From positions 1 through 64,000 of the forward strand of contig NZ_SCNL01000001.1 of the NCBI RefSeq assembly GCF_005502745.1: a DNA stretch of 64,000 bases, in the 5' to 3' direction. The position numbers and the translations under genes are program-made. Source of the stretch: Sphingomonas sp. 3P27F8. Its GTDB lineage: Bacteria; Pseudomonadota; Alphaproteobacteria; Sphingomonadales; Sphingomonadaceae. Shown here in pieces: positions 20,461 to 29,639 of the stretch. The notes beneath the pieces are model-generated. The model saw nothing but the letters and a program-made list of their open reading frames with translations, made no database searches and had not been told where the DNA came from. Each line of letters opens with the position of its first letter. Position 1 is the stretch's first letter.

Positions 20461-22553
20461 GCCGCGCGCCCCGGATCGCAACCGAGGCGCAGCAGGGCTA
20501 CACCTTCTCGCGCCGCGCCTGGCTGCTCGGCTCCGCGCAGATCGGGGTCGGCGCGCTGCTCGCAGGCCGCATGGGCTGGCTGGCGATCGCCGAGAACGAG
20601 CGCTACAGTTCGCTGTCGGAAAGCAACCGCGTCAACAACACGATGATTCCCCCGCGCCGCGGCTGGATCGTCGATCGCGGCGGCCATCCGATCGCCGACA
20701 ATCGCACCGATTTCCGCATCGACATAATCCCCGACCGTGTCGAGGATCTCGATCGCACGCTGGCACTGCTCCAGAAATTGCTTGATCTCACGCCCGAGGA
20801 TCTTCTGCGCGTACGCGCGGACCTGAAGCGCGCGGCCGGATTCCAGCCCGTGCAGGTTATCGACGGCATTTCATGGGAGCGCTTCGCCGCGGTTCAGGTC
20901 CGCCAGCCCGAACTTCCGGGCGTTTCGCCTACCCGTGGTTTCGCGCGCAACTATCCGGCTGGCGCGGCCGTTGCGCATCTTACGGGCTATGTCGGCACGG
21001 CGACGGCCGAACAGTTCAAGGCGACGAAGGAACAGCTCCTCGTCACCCCTGGCTTCAAGCTTGGCAAGGACGGGCTCGAAAAGACACTGGAGAAAGAACT
21101 TCGCGGCACGCCCGGCGCAAAGCGGGTTGAGGTGACGGCGCGCGGCAAGCTCGTCGCTGAGCTGGCCACGCGACCTGATATCCCCGGCAAGACGCAGAAG
21201 CTGACGATCGACGCAGGGCTGCAGGAATATGCGGCACGCCGCCTCGGCACCAATTCAGGTTCGGCGGTGGTGTTCGATTGCATCACTGGCGAGATGCTCG
21301 CGATGGTATCGGTGCCAGCCTATGATCCCAACAGCTTTTCCGCCGGCATCAGCCATCTTGAATGGGAAATGCTGAGCGCCAACGATCACGTGCCCCTGAT
21401 GAACAAGGTGACGCAGGGCCTGTATCCACCCGGCTCGACCGTCAAGCCAATGAATGGTCTGGCGCTGTTGGAGGCGGGCGTGGGCGCGGATGAGCGCATA
21501 TCATGTTCCGGCTCGCTGCGCGTGGGGACCGGCGTGTTCCACTGCCACAAGCGCGGTGGCCACGGCCCGCTCGATCTGCGCGGCGCGATCGCGCAAAGCT
21601 GTGACATCTATTTCTACGAGATGGTGCGTCGGCTCGGCTACGATCATGTCGCGCCGATCGCCCGGATGGTCGGCCTGGGGCAGAAATATGATCTGCCCCT
21701 TGCCACGCAGCGTTACGGCACCGTCCCGGATAGCGCGTGGAAGCGCCGCAAGTACAAAAGCGACTGGACGGTCGCGGACTCGCTAAACGCCTCGATCGGC
21801 CAGGGCTATGTGCTGGCGAACCCGCTTCAGCTTGCGGTGATGGCCGCGCGAATCGCCTCTGGGCGGATGCTGCGGCCGAGCCTGCTGATGAGCCACGTGC
21901 ATCGTGAGGCCGCGGCGCTTCCGGTAAACCCCGACCACCTGCGCATTGTCCGCGAGGGGATGTGGAAAGTTGTCAACGGCGGGGGCACCGGGGGCGCGTC
22001 GCGCATGTATGTCCCAGGCGTGGAGCTTGCCGCCAAGACCGGCACTGCGCAGGTTCGCCGTATCACCATGGCAGAACGAAGCTCGGGCGTGCTCAAGAAT
22101 GCGAGCCTGCCGTTCAAGCTTCGCGACCACGCCCTGTTCGTCTGCTTTGCGCCTGCCGACAATCCGCGTTATGCCGCTGCGATCGTGCTCGAACACGGCG
22201 GCCATACCGTGCGCAATCTCGATACGCCTATGATGGGGCGCGATATCATGACCTATCTCTTCGATCGCGATCGAGCGTTGAAATCGCTGGCCGAGATCGA
22301 GCCGACTTGGGGCGGCGACATACGGACCCGCATGGCCGCGGAGGCTGCAGCCTATCGCAGCGCAACCAGCGCGGCGGCGAATGAGGAGGGTTTGGCGACC
22401 GAGACGGACGCCCCCGCTCCTACCGACGCGCCCGCCGTTGAAGCGGCGACAAGAGCAAGCAACGCCAATGCCGACGCAATCCCGGGTGACATCGCCAATA
22501 CAGGTGGCGTCGCCGGAACGACCGGGTCTCCCGATCCGGGAACGCCGGATTGA
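20457..22553 (+). CDS. mrdA: Penicillin-binding protein 2
   Basis: A 698-residue class B transpeptidase that cross-links peptidoglycan during elongation, paired with RodA. It has one N-terminal membrane segment (about residues 21-45), the non-catalytic pedestal domain to about 230, then the transpeptidase domain. The SxxK motif is in PPGSTVKPMNG, the second motif in AQSCDIYFYE, and KTG in LAAKTGTAQV. The last 75 residues or so, after the transpeptidase fold, are Ala/Thr/Pro-rich and likely disordered (ETDAPAPTDAPAVEAATRAS); longer than in E. coli PBP2. Overlaps mreD and abuts rodA. Confidence 0.96.
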   Translation: MSRAPRIATEAQQGYTFSRRAWLLGSAQIGVGALLAGRMGWLAIAENERYSSLSESNRVNNTMIPPRRGWIVDRGGHPIADNRTDFRIDIIPDRVEDLDRTLALLQKLLDLTPEDLLRVRADLKRAAGFQPVQVIDGISWERFAAVQVRQPELPGVSPTRGFARNYPAGAAVAHLTGYVGTATAEQFKATKEQLLVTPGFKLGKDGLEKTLEKELRGTPGAKRVEVTARGKLVAELATRPDIPGKTQKLTIDAGLQEYAARRLGTNSGSAVVFDCITGEMLAMVSVPAYDPNSFSAGISHLEWEMLSANDHVPLMNKVTQGLYPPGSTVKPMNGLALLEAGVGADERISCSGSLRVGTGVFHCHKRGGHGPLDLRGAIAQSCDIYFYEMVRRLGYDHVAPIARMVGLGQKYDLPLATQRYGTVPDSAWKRRKYKSDWTVADSLNASIGQGYVLANPLQLAVMAARIASGRMLRPSLLMSHVHREAAALPVNPDHLRIVREGMWKVVNGGGTGGASRMYVPGVELAAKTGTAQVRRITMAERSSGVLKNASLPFKLRDHALFVCFAPADNPRYAAAIVLEHGGHTVRNLDTPMMGRDIMTYLFDRDRALKSLAEIEPTWGGDIRTRMAAEAAAYRSATSAAANEEGLATETDAPAPTDAPAVEAATRASNANADAIPGDIANTGGVAGTTGSPDPGTPD

Positions 22554-23665
22554 TGGCGCGCGCGTCGATCATTCCCGCCCCGCTCACGCGGCTCCCTTGG
22601 CGCATTCTGCTGACCGTCACGGCGATCGGGTGTTTCGGACTTGTCGTCCTGTTCTCCGCCGCCGGCGGCAGTATCCGGCCCTGGGCGCTCCCGCAGGGCG
22701 TGCGGTTCTTCGTTTTTCTTGCCGCTGCGATTGGCGTGAGCGGAGTGCGTGAGGATGTATGGCGTCGTGCCGCGATCCCGGCCTATGTCATATTGGTAGT
22801 GCTGCTGTTCGCGGTCGAATTGCTTGGCGCGGTGCGCGGCGGCAGCCAGCGGTGGCTGGATCTCGGCTTTATCCGGCTCCAACCGTCAGAGTTGATGAAA
22901 CCGGGCATCGTGCTTGCCTGCGCACGCTTTTACGAGATGCTCCCGCCTTCGGAGACACGGCGGTTCGGCGCGATCTGGCCGCCGTGCGTTCTGATCGGCG
23001 TGCCTGCCGCGCTTGTGATGTTGCAGCCGGATCTTGGTACCGCGCTGATGATCTGTGCCGGTGGCATCACGGTGATGTTCCTCGCCGGAATCCCGTTGCG
23101 GCTGTTCGTCGGCGGCGCGCTGGCACTTGCGATCGCCGCCCCGCTCGCCTTTCATTTCGTGCTGCACGATTATCAGCGCAATCGTGTGCTGATCTTCCTT
23201 GACCCGGAGAGCGATCCGCTTCGAACCGGCTATCACATCACCCAGTCCAAAATCGCGATCGGCTCTGGCGGAATCCTCGGCAAGGGTTTCCTCAACGGCA
23301 CACAGAGCCACCTTGACTATCTGCCGGAGGGGCAGACCGATTTCGTCTTCGCCACCATGGCGGAGGAATGGGGTCTCGCCGGCGGGCTGTTCATCATAGC
23401 CGCCTATCTATGGGTGATCCGATGGGGCGTGAATGTCGGGGTGCGGGCGAAATCGCGCTTCGCCAAGCTCACCGCAGCCGGACTTTCGACGACGATCTTT
23501 TTCTATGTCGCGATCAATCTGATGATGGTGATGGGCCTTGCGCCGGTTGTCGGAATCCCGCTGCCGCTGGTCAGCTTCGGTGGTTCGGCGCAGATGACCG
23601 TTTTGCTGTGCCTGGGCATCCTTATGTCGATTGATCGCGAAAGCCGAAGAAAAACGGGCTGGTAG
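22553..23665 (+). CDS. rodA: SEDS peptidoglycan glycosyltransferase RodA
   Basis: A 370-residue polytopic SEDS protein, the glycosyltransferase of the elongasome that works with PBP2. About ten membrane spans are seen. Family marks are GSQRWLDLGFIRLQPSELMK, QPDLGTALMI, QSKIAIGSGGILGKG and PLPLVSFGGSAQMT. ATG 22553 overlaps the mrdA stop (TGATG); a TTG at 22550 in frame is the alternative. Last gene of the mre operon; a tRNA-Lys gene follows 90 bases later. Confidence 0.96.
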   Translation: MARASIIPAPLTRLPWRILLTVTAIGCFGLVVLFSAAGGSIRPWALPQGVRFFVFLAAAIGVSGVREDVWRRAAIPAYVILVVLLFAVELLGAVRGGSQRWLDLGFIRLQPSELMKPGIVLACARFYEMLPPSETRRFGAIWPPCVLIGVPAALVMLQPDLGTALMICAGGITVMFLAGIPLRLFVGGALALAIAAPLAFHFVLHDYQRNRVLIFLDPESDPLRTGYHITQSKIAIGSGGILGKGFLNGTQSHLDYLPEGQTDFVFATMAEEWGLAGGLFIIAAYLWVIRWGVNVGVRAKSRFAKLTAAGLSTTIFFYVAINLMMVMGLAPVVGIPLPLVSFGGSAQMTVLLCLGILMSIDRESRRKTGW

Positions 23666-23755
23666 ACAAAAAGGTGTTTGCAAACCGGAATGCGCCTGCT
23701 AACCGCGCGCTTCCGATCGCGAGGGCGACCACGAAGTCGCCTCATACGCCGGAAT

Positions 23756-23831
<76 letters not shown>

Positions 23832-23864
23832 TTTTCTTCCAGTTAAATCAACGTGTTGAAGCGC

Positions 23865-24263
23865 TCAACGCACCACATAGAGCCGGGGCTTCGCCGGCCT
23901 TGTGGGTGATTTTGTGTCATCGGCTCCCACCGATTTCTGCGGCTTTGCGCGTGTCTCCACAATGGGCCGAACAATCAGCGGGTCGGCATAAGGCTGAAGG
24001 TGCTTCACCGACATGTGGGCATAACGCCGCACCATCGCTTCGCTCTTCCAGTCGCCCAGCTCCTGAAGCACCCAGGTGGGTAAGTCATTCTGCCGGAGCC
24101 AACTCGCCCAGGTATGCCGCAAATCGTGCCAACGAAAATTGGTGATGCCGCTTTCCGTCAGCGCCTTGCGCCACGCCCGCGTGCTCGCATTACGAAGCGG
24201 ATTGCCTCGAAAGGTGAACACATGAGATTCATGTTTTCCCCGCGTCTGCGGACGCCTGACCAC
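23865..24263 (-). pseudogene. C-terminal fragment of a tyrosine integrase at tRNA-Lys
   Basis: A 132-residue frame covering only the C-terminal catalytic part of a tyrosine recombinase. It shows the HxxR box (FRWHDLRHTWASWL), the second His/Trp region (VLQELGDWKSEAMVRRY) and the nucleophile in RRYAHMSVKHL. The N-terminal half and the first catalytic Arg are missing, and the 300 bases upstream give no continuation in any frame. It ends 34 bases from tRNA-Lys. Most likely the stub left after loss of an integrated element. Confidence 0.8.
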
Positions 24264-24563
24264 GGATGTCGACTTGTAAGAGATTTTGCTGTTCTCGGAA
24301 TCAAGCGGGTGAGCCAGACCGACCGGAAAAAGAGCGCCTAAACGTCAGCTATCGGGATCGCGACAAAGGGGCTGAACGTCTGATGTTAGGGCGCCTTGCT
24401 GCCGCAGCAGCACGAGCGGATCAAGCAATCAATACGGTGGCGATGTATCTTGACGCTGGCGGCGCGCAGCGGCCCTCCACCACGCGAGGTCGTCTACCAA
24501 TGCCTGTGAAACGGAACGAAACTATGTTTCCCGATGCGAGCGGGTCTGAGCTGTGGACCAGCG
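24264..24563. other. Non-coding remnant next to integrase stub
   Basis: About 300 bases between the integrase fragment and the HTH regulator. No convincing gene, hairpin or RNA was seen. Short open frames have no family resemblance. It is likely degraded mobile-element sequence. Confidence 0.4.
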
Positions 24564-25454
24564 TTACATCGTGATGCGCATCACGTCGCGCAACATCTGC
24601 CGCATGTTGCGCACGATGATCGCGTTATTCTCTTGAAAGCGCAGGCGGGCCAGCGTTGCCGCCGGCACGATCAGTCCGGCGGGTAGCACCACAATATCGC
24701 CTGCCGCGCGCATCGCCTCGACCCGGCGGCGCACCGTAACGAACGGCGCATCGATCTCGCGCGCCAACTGACGTAGCGGGATCGGACGGCGCAGATGGTC
24801 GGGCGGCGGCACATCATGATCGGCATAGCGTCGGGCAAAGCCGGCGTCGGCCATCAGGTCGCGGATGTTTGCGGTGATGATGCCGCCGATAATTGCGCTA
24901 TTCAGGATATCGCCGTGCATCTGCCGCGCCGTTTCCAGCGACCGCAGCATGAAGTCGAGCGCAAGTCGCGCCGCGATTGCGGTCGGCAACCGCTCAACCT
25001 TCGCCACCGTCAGACGGGCAGGCAGCGGATAGCCCGCCAGCACCAACAGGCCTACCATCTCTGCCAGCGCGTCATGATCGCCCCGCTGCGCCACCTGCAT
25101 TGCCGGCCGGCCCAGCACCGCCGCTGGCACGATCAGGCCACCGGCCGCGTGCTCCACCAGCCCGTCGGCCACCAGCGCCGCCACACGCCCGCGGGCGGTC
25201 TGATACGGCATGCCGAAAGTAGCCGCGACCGACAACCGGCTTACCCCACGACGGTCGGCATCGGGCGCATCCAGACCGGCGACGGTCCCGTCGTCCCGGC
25301 GATAGGGCAGATGCGCGAGATTGCCGCCCAGCACCGACCAGACCAGCGCCGTTCCTACCCGGTCGCTGCTACAGGCGATCGCCCAGCGCCGTCCTTGGCT
25401 CGCCAGCATCGCCACGGCCGGACGGATTGCAATCCTGATGCCCGACAACGGCAC
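24564..25454 (-). CDS. Predicted transcriptional regulator with two winged-helix segments
   Basis: A 296-residue protein with two stretches that look like winged-helix DNA-binding units. One is around residues 70-110 (GVSRLSVAATFGMPYQTARGRVAALVADGLVE) and one around 225-265 (RPIPLRQLAREIDAPFVTVRRRVEAMRAAGDIVVLPAGLIVP), each described here only in part. Both have the recognition pattern followed by a short wing and LIVPAAxL. The central 100 residues are helical and may bind a ligand or another subunit. Not assigned to a named family. It stands alone, with a 183-base gap to the divergent PEPxxWA gene. Confidence 0.65.
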   Translation of the reverse strand: MPLSGIRIAIRPAVAMLASQGRRWAIACSSDRVGTALVWSVLGGNLAHLPYRRDDGTVAGLDAPDADRRGVSRLSVAATFGMPYQTARGRVAALVADGLVEHAAGGLIVPAAVLGRPAMQVAQRGDHDALAEMVGLLVLAGYPLPARLTVAKVERLPTAIAARLALDFMLRSLETARQMHGDILNSAIIGGIITANIRDLMADAGFARRYADHDVPPPDHLRRPIPLRQLAREIDAPFVTVRRRVEAMRAAGDIVVLPAGLIVPAATLARLRFQENNAIIVRNMRQMLRDVMRITM

Positions 25455-25637
25455 GAATCAAGCCGGATCAAGTCCCGTCATCATCGTACCGTAATAGGAC
25501 AGGTGCGCGATGGACAGCCGGTGTGATCCATTTCCGTCACCTAAATCGCCCGCGCCGGCCACGATTCCGGTATCTGCCCGTCATCGGCAAGGGATCGCGG
25601 GGCGACACCGGGCCACAGGGATTTCAAGGGGACACGC

Positions 25638-26231
25638 ATGACCATTCGATCCACGCTTCTCGCCGCTGGCGCGCTCGTCGGTGCCACCCTCGCCGTCACA
25701 CCGGCAGAAGCAGCAGTGACGCTCTATTCCTTCACCGACACGCTGAGCAACGGTTGGAACGTGAGTGGCTCGTTCACCGTCGACGATACGGTGAGATACG
25801 CGGTCAACGACGTCGCCGTGACGATCGATGGCACGGCGATGCACGGGGCCACGATCTATAACTATGGCCCCACCCGTGGTGCCAGCACATTCGACGTCGG
25901 TTTTAGCTTCAGCAACGCGCCAACAAGCGTCGAGGATCTCGTGAACGTCCCCGGTTCCAGCCTGCTGCTTCGGATCGACGGGACCCGAACGACAAGCGAC
26001 GGACATACGAACCTGAGCGGCCTGCGTTCGGGGGCGCTGCGCACGGCTGTGTATTACGACGGTGGTTTTTCACGCTTCTCATCGGCGAGCACCACCAGTG
26101 GCAAGGTCACCGCACGCCCCTTCGTCGCCGCAGTGCCGGAACCGGCGACCTGGGCGATGATGATCGCCGGGTTCGGCCTGACTGGCGCGGCGTTGCGCCG
26201 TCGCCGGCGGACGCGTGTCGTCTTCGCCTGA
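25638..26231 (+). CDS. PEPxxWA-CTERM sorting domain protein
   Basis: A 197-residue exported protein. Residues 1-25 are a signal peptide ending AEA. The mature part is Ser/Thr/Gly-rich and beta-strand-like. The C-terminus has the sorting signal VPEPATWAMMIAGFGLTGAA followed by a basic cluster RRRRRT. Proteins of this kind are thought to be recognised by an exosortase system during envelope transport. PEPxxWA variants are common in sphingomonads. A GGGG-type ribosome site lies before ATG 25638. Specific function unknown. Confidence 0.88.
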   Translation: MTIRSTLLAAGALVGATLAVTPAEAAVTLYSFTDTLSNGWNVSGSFTVDDTVRYAVNDVAVTIDGTAMHGATIYNYGPTRGASTFDVGFSFSNAPTSVEDLVNVPGSSLLLRIDGTRTTSDGHTNLSGLRSGALRTAVYYDGGFSRFSSASTTSGKVTARPFVAAVPEPATWAMMIAGFGLTGAALRRRRRTRVVFA

Positions 26232-26558
26232 TCGGCTCTGTCAGACGAGTGGGTCTGGTGGGCGCGGCTCGGACCGGTGTTGTCGGCGCGATGTGGTTCG
26301 ATGCGCCCCGGTGGTGCTGTCAATCTAATCCGAAACCGTCTCTGGTGGATGGTATCCCATTTTTGAGGGCCGCCACTTAAATCGCGAGCAAACCCCACTC
26401 GGAGTTATTGAGGCTGCGCAGTTAGATTGTGTCGCCGCCGCCGGGTCGCGGGCGCGCCGATCACCTCGGCACGCGCCTTTACCACTAAAAAATTTGATAC
26501 GGCTAATATTCCGCCGATGATTATTCTGGATTGGTATCGCTGAGCCCAAACTGGAGCA
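26232..26558. other. Intergenic region upstream of the MBL-fold gene
   Basis: About 330 bases with no convincing gene. The right part (about 26480-26530) is notably AT-rich for this genome and may hold the promoter of the downstream gene. A short frame near 26350 vaguely resembles an insertion-sequence fragment but is too short to call. Confidence 0.4.
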
Positions 26559-27539
26559 ATGTCGATCAAGAACCCATATTATCAAGGCGTCGTCACCGAC
26601 CATTTCGACGGGGTGCGCTTCCACAATCCCGGTGAGCCGGATACCGATCGCGGGCTGGCCGACATTCTCCGCTGGAGGCGAGAGGCACCTCGCACGGCGT
26701 GGCCCTCGTTCGTTGCCGTCGAGCAGGCGAAACCTGCCCAACGTGTTGACGGGTTGCGCATCACCATGGTCGGGCACGCCACGCTTCTGGTGCAGGTCGC
26801 CGGGCTTAACCTTCTGACCGATCCGGTCTGGTCGGACCGAGCAAGCCCCTTGTCCTTCGCCGGGCCGAAACGGGTCGCCGCGCCGGGCGTTGCCTTCGCC
26901 GACCTGCCGCCCATCGATGCGGTGCTGCTGTCGCACAACCACTATGACCATCTCGATGTCGCGACACTGAAACGACTGCAAGCCGATCATCGGCCGCTGA
27001 TCATCACCCCGCTCGGCAACGATACCATCATCCGCAAGCACGTCCGGGGCGCGCGGGTCGAGGCGGGTGATTGGGGTGACGTCATCGCTGTCGCGGCTGG
27101 CGCGAGAACGCACGTCGTGCCCGCCGTCCACTGGTCGTCACGCGGCGTCCGTGATCGCAGGATGACGCTGTGGGGCGGATTCATGCTCGAAGCTGCAGGT
27201 CGGCTGATCTATTTCGCCGGCGACACTGGATACGGAACCGGTGCCATCTTCCGTGCGATGCGCGAACGCTACGGATCGCCGGACGTGGCCCTGCTGCCGA
27301 TTGGCGCATACGATCCGCGCTGGTTCATGTCAGCGCAGCACGTCGATCCGGCCGAGGCGATCCGGATCATGCAGGATCTGGAAGCCGGCGCCGCGGTGGC
27401 GATGCACTGGGGCGTGTTCAAGCTCACCGACGAACTGCGGGAGGATCCGGTGGAGCAACTTGCGAAGGGTCTCGCCGCGCGAGGAATTGCTCCGAAGCGA
27501 TTTATCGCCTTGAAGCCAGGAGAAACTGCCGACTTCTAA
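26559..27539 (+). CDS. MBL-fold metallo-hydrolase, NAPE-PLD/UlaG-like
   Basis: A 326-residue zinc hydrolase of the metallo-beta-lactamase fold. The metal motif HxHxDH is clear in LLSHNHYDHLD. Further ligands lie in PAVHWSSRG, in the FAGDTGYG strand and in AMHWGVFKL. The layout (HATLLVQVAGLNLLTDPVW, then IGAYDPRWFMSAQHVDPAEA) fits the NAPE-phospholipase D/UlaG-like group, which acts on phosphodiesters or lactones. No signal peptide, so probably cytosolic. Stands alone; substrate unknown. Confidence 0.88.
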   Translation: MSIKNPYYQGVVTDHFDGVRFHNPGEPDTDRGLADILRWRREAPRTAWPSFVAVEQAKPAQRVDGLRITMVGHATLLVQVAGLNLLTDPVWSDRASPLSFAGPKRVAAPGVAFADLPPIDAVLLSHNHYDHLDVATLKRLQADHRPLIITPLGNDTIIRKHVRGARVEAGDWGDVIAVAAGARTHVVPAVHWSSRGVRDRRMTLWGGFMLEAAGRLIYFAGDTGYGTGAIFRAMRERYGSPDVALLPIGAYDPRWFMSAQHVDPAEAIRIMQDLEAGAAVAMHWGVFKLTDELREDPVEQLAKGLAARGIAPKRFIALKPGETADF

Positions 27540-27640
27540 GCTCGCCGCCAACGATCAATGAGCCGTAGGCGAGCGTTGAAGATGTCGGAGGTCTGCACCA
27601 AAGATGCGCGCATCTAGCGACTTATGACCTGCGCCCTTGA

Positions 27641-27665
27641 GCCGCCCTGCATTCAGGCAGGCGGC
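27641..27665. terminator. Hairpin downstream of the MBL gene
   Basis: A strong GC stem, GCCGCC(C)TGC with GCAGGCGGC, closing a six-base loop ATTCAG and one bulged C. No T-run follows, so it may be a weak terminator or an mRNA-stabilising hairpin. A second, perfect hairpin (GTTGCG/CGCAAC, 5-base loop) lies at 27699-27715. Confidence 0.35.
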
Positions 27666-27781
27666 GAACGACAGTAACAGGGTTTAGCGCCCGGCCTGGT
27701 TGCGGAAATCGCAACGGCGATAGCCGGATGAAGAATACGATCCGGGTTGCGGCCATACTTCGATGTCGCTAGCTGTTGCAC

Positions 27782-28867
27782 ATGAGTAATACAGTGAGTG
27801 TGGTGAGACGGCTAGGTCGCAGCGGTTTGGCCGCGCTGGTGGCTTGCGCCTCCATGGCGGACGCCAAAACGAACAACGCGCTGCCCGATATGACCGTCAT
27901 CCTTCGCGAACAGCATGTGGAGAGTGCGTCGATCGCCCTGATCCGCAACGGACGGATCGTCTGGACCGGGGCATGGGGCATCGCGGGGCCAAACCGCGCG
28001 GCGACCGTCTCGACGCCCTACAATCTCGCCTCACTGACGAAGCCGCTCACGGCCGAAGTCATCCTGCGACTGGTATCGGCCGGCAAGCTGTCGCTCGACG
28101 AGCCGATGGATCGCTACTGGAGCGACCCCGATCTGTCGCGCGATCCCCGGCGGATGAAGCTCACAGTCCGCATGGCGCTGAGCCATCGCAGCGGGTTGCC
28201 GAACTGGCGCGACGTGAAAGGACTGGCCTTCGATCATGATCCCGGCACGGCCACCGGCTATTCGGGCGAGGGATATCAATATGCAGCGCGCTACGCCGAG
28301 CGTCGCACCGGGCAGCCGTTCGAGGCGCTGGCCGCGCGCTGGCTATTCGCCCCGGCCCACATGCGCGCTTCGGGCTATGTGTCGGCGCAAGGCAGGACGA
28401 CGCCGATCGCCACGCCATATGACGCAGCGGGCAAGCCGCTGCGGGTCGATCGAGTGACGCGATACAATGCTGCCGATCTGGCTCACGCGACGGCGCGCGA
28501 CTATGCGCGATTCCTTATCGAGGCGCGCAATGACCGGGCCCTGGTCGCGTCGGTCGCGGCGGAGCGCAGCAAATTACAGGCCGACCTGAAGGCGAACATA
28601 TGCACCGGAACGAAAGCAACGACTTGTCCACCCTGGACAGGTTTCGGCCTGGGTTGGCAGCTCCTCGGCTTTCCCGCGGGGACGACGATGCTTCACACCG
28701 GCAAGGATGCCGGGGCCTTCACATTTGCTGCGATCGATCGTCCGAGCGGTGATGGGATCGTCATCCTGACCAACAGCGACAACGGGTGGCGGATCATCCT
28801 GCCGGTCCTTGAACGCACCGGAAGCGATCCGAGGCTGATCGCGTTCCTTCGCGGTCAGATGGACTGA
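27782..28867 (+). CDS. Serine hydrolase, beta-lactamase/class C-like
   Basis: A 361-residue serine hydrolase of the beta-lactamase superfamily (class C/EstB/D-aminopeptidase group). A short hydrophobic N-terminus (GLAALVACASMADA) suggests export. The SxxK nucleophile motif is in NLASLTKPLTAE. The Tyr motif is in GYSGEGYQYAARYAE, and the third motif region is HTGKDAGAF in place of the KTG box. Members act on beta-lactams, esters or D-amino peptides, so the substrate is open. ATG 27782 is chosen over TTG 27776. It is not in an operon with clear partners. Confidence 0.85.
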   Translation: MSNTVSVVRRLGRSGLAALVACASMADAKTNNALPDMTVILREQHVESASIALIRNGRIVWTGAWGIAGPNRAATVSTPYNLASLTKPLTAEVILRLVSAGKLSLDEPMDRYWSDPDLSRDPRRMKLTVRMALSHRSGLPNWRDVKGLAFDHDPGTATGYSGEGYQYAARYAERRTGQPFEALAARWLFAPAHMRASGYVSAQGRTTPIATPYDAAGKPLRVDRVTRYNAADLAHATARDYARFLIEARNDRALVASVAAERSKLQADLKANICTGTKATTCPPWTGFGLGWQLLGFPAGTTMLHTGKDAGAFTFAAIDRPSGDGIVILTNSDNGWRIILPVLERTGSDPRLIAFLRGQMD

Positions 28868-28955
28868 CAGACGGGGCCATAATTATGGTGACCGCCATCG
28901 CCATTGCCGTGCGACAAGGGGCTCCGGCTCCCATGCCTCAAGTCTGTTCAAGGAG

Positions 28956-29552
28956 ATGCCCGTGGCTGACCGCATTCTCGTGTTATATGGTTCTTACCGC
29001 TCCGATCGTCAGGGCATACGTTTGGCGGAGTGGCTGGTCGGTGCCTTGCGCAAGCGCGGCGCCGATGCCGAACTGATCGACGCCAAGGCGGTCGACCTGC
29101 CGATGCTGGACCGCATGTACAAGGAGCATGAGGCGGGCGAAGCGCCGCCGAGGCTGGAGGAGCTTGCCTTGAAGATACGCAGCGCCGACGCCTTCGTCTT
29201 CGTAACCGGCGAATACAATTGGGGAATCCAGCCAGGCCTCAAGAACCTGACCGACCATTTTCTCGAGGAATGGTTTTGGCGGCCGGCCGCGATTGTCAGC
29301 TATTCGGCAGGTCGCTTCGCCGGCGCACGATCGGCCTTGCAGTGGCACGGATCATTGTCGGAGATGGGAATGGTCGTCGTATCCAGCACGATCGCTGTCG
29401 GCGGCATCGGCCATGCCTTCGATCACGCCGGCGAGCCATCCGGCGAGGGAGGTACGGCGCTGGTCCGCGCCTTTTCACGCTTCGCCGACGATCTTGCGTG
29501 GTGGACCGAAGCGGCGCGCAACCAGCGGGCGCTTCGCGACCCGCCATACTGA
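28956..29552 (+). CDS. NADPH-dependent FMN reductase-like protein
   Basis: A 198-residue flavodoxin-fold oxidoreductase. The FMN phosphate loop is near the N-terminus (LVLYGSYRSDRQGIRLAEWL), and the second FMN contact is the conserved FVTGEYNWGIQPGLKNLTDH. Such enzymes reduce FMN, quinones, azo dyes or chromate using NAD(P)H. The start ATG 28956 follows AAGGAGA at 28948-28954. It is 88 bases downstream of the serine hydrolase and upstream of the amidohydrolase, all on the same strand, but the gaps suggest separate transcripts. Confidence 0.88.
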   Translation: MPVADRILVLYGSYRSDRQGIRLAEWLVGALRKRGADAELIDAKAVDLPMLDRMYKEHEAGEAPPRLEELALKIRSADAFVFVTGEYNWGIQPGLKNLTDHFLEEWFWRPAAIVSYSAGRFAGARSALQWHGSLSEMGMVVVSSTIAVGGIGHAFDHAGEPSGEGGTALVRAFSRFADDLAWWTEAARNQRALRDPPY

Positions 29553-29639
29553 TGGCCGAAGCTCAGTTGCAGACGTGATCCCACACTTTCGAAATGGCCG
29601 CTACGCCGGCGTCACCGCTTGCCAACCACTCAGATTTGC

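Noticed and set aside
26330-26420. Short stretch resembling an IS6-type transposase segment
   Set aside because: A resemblance of only about nine residues, with no flanking inverted repeats or continuation.
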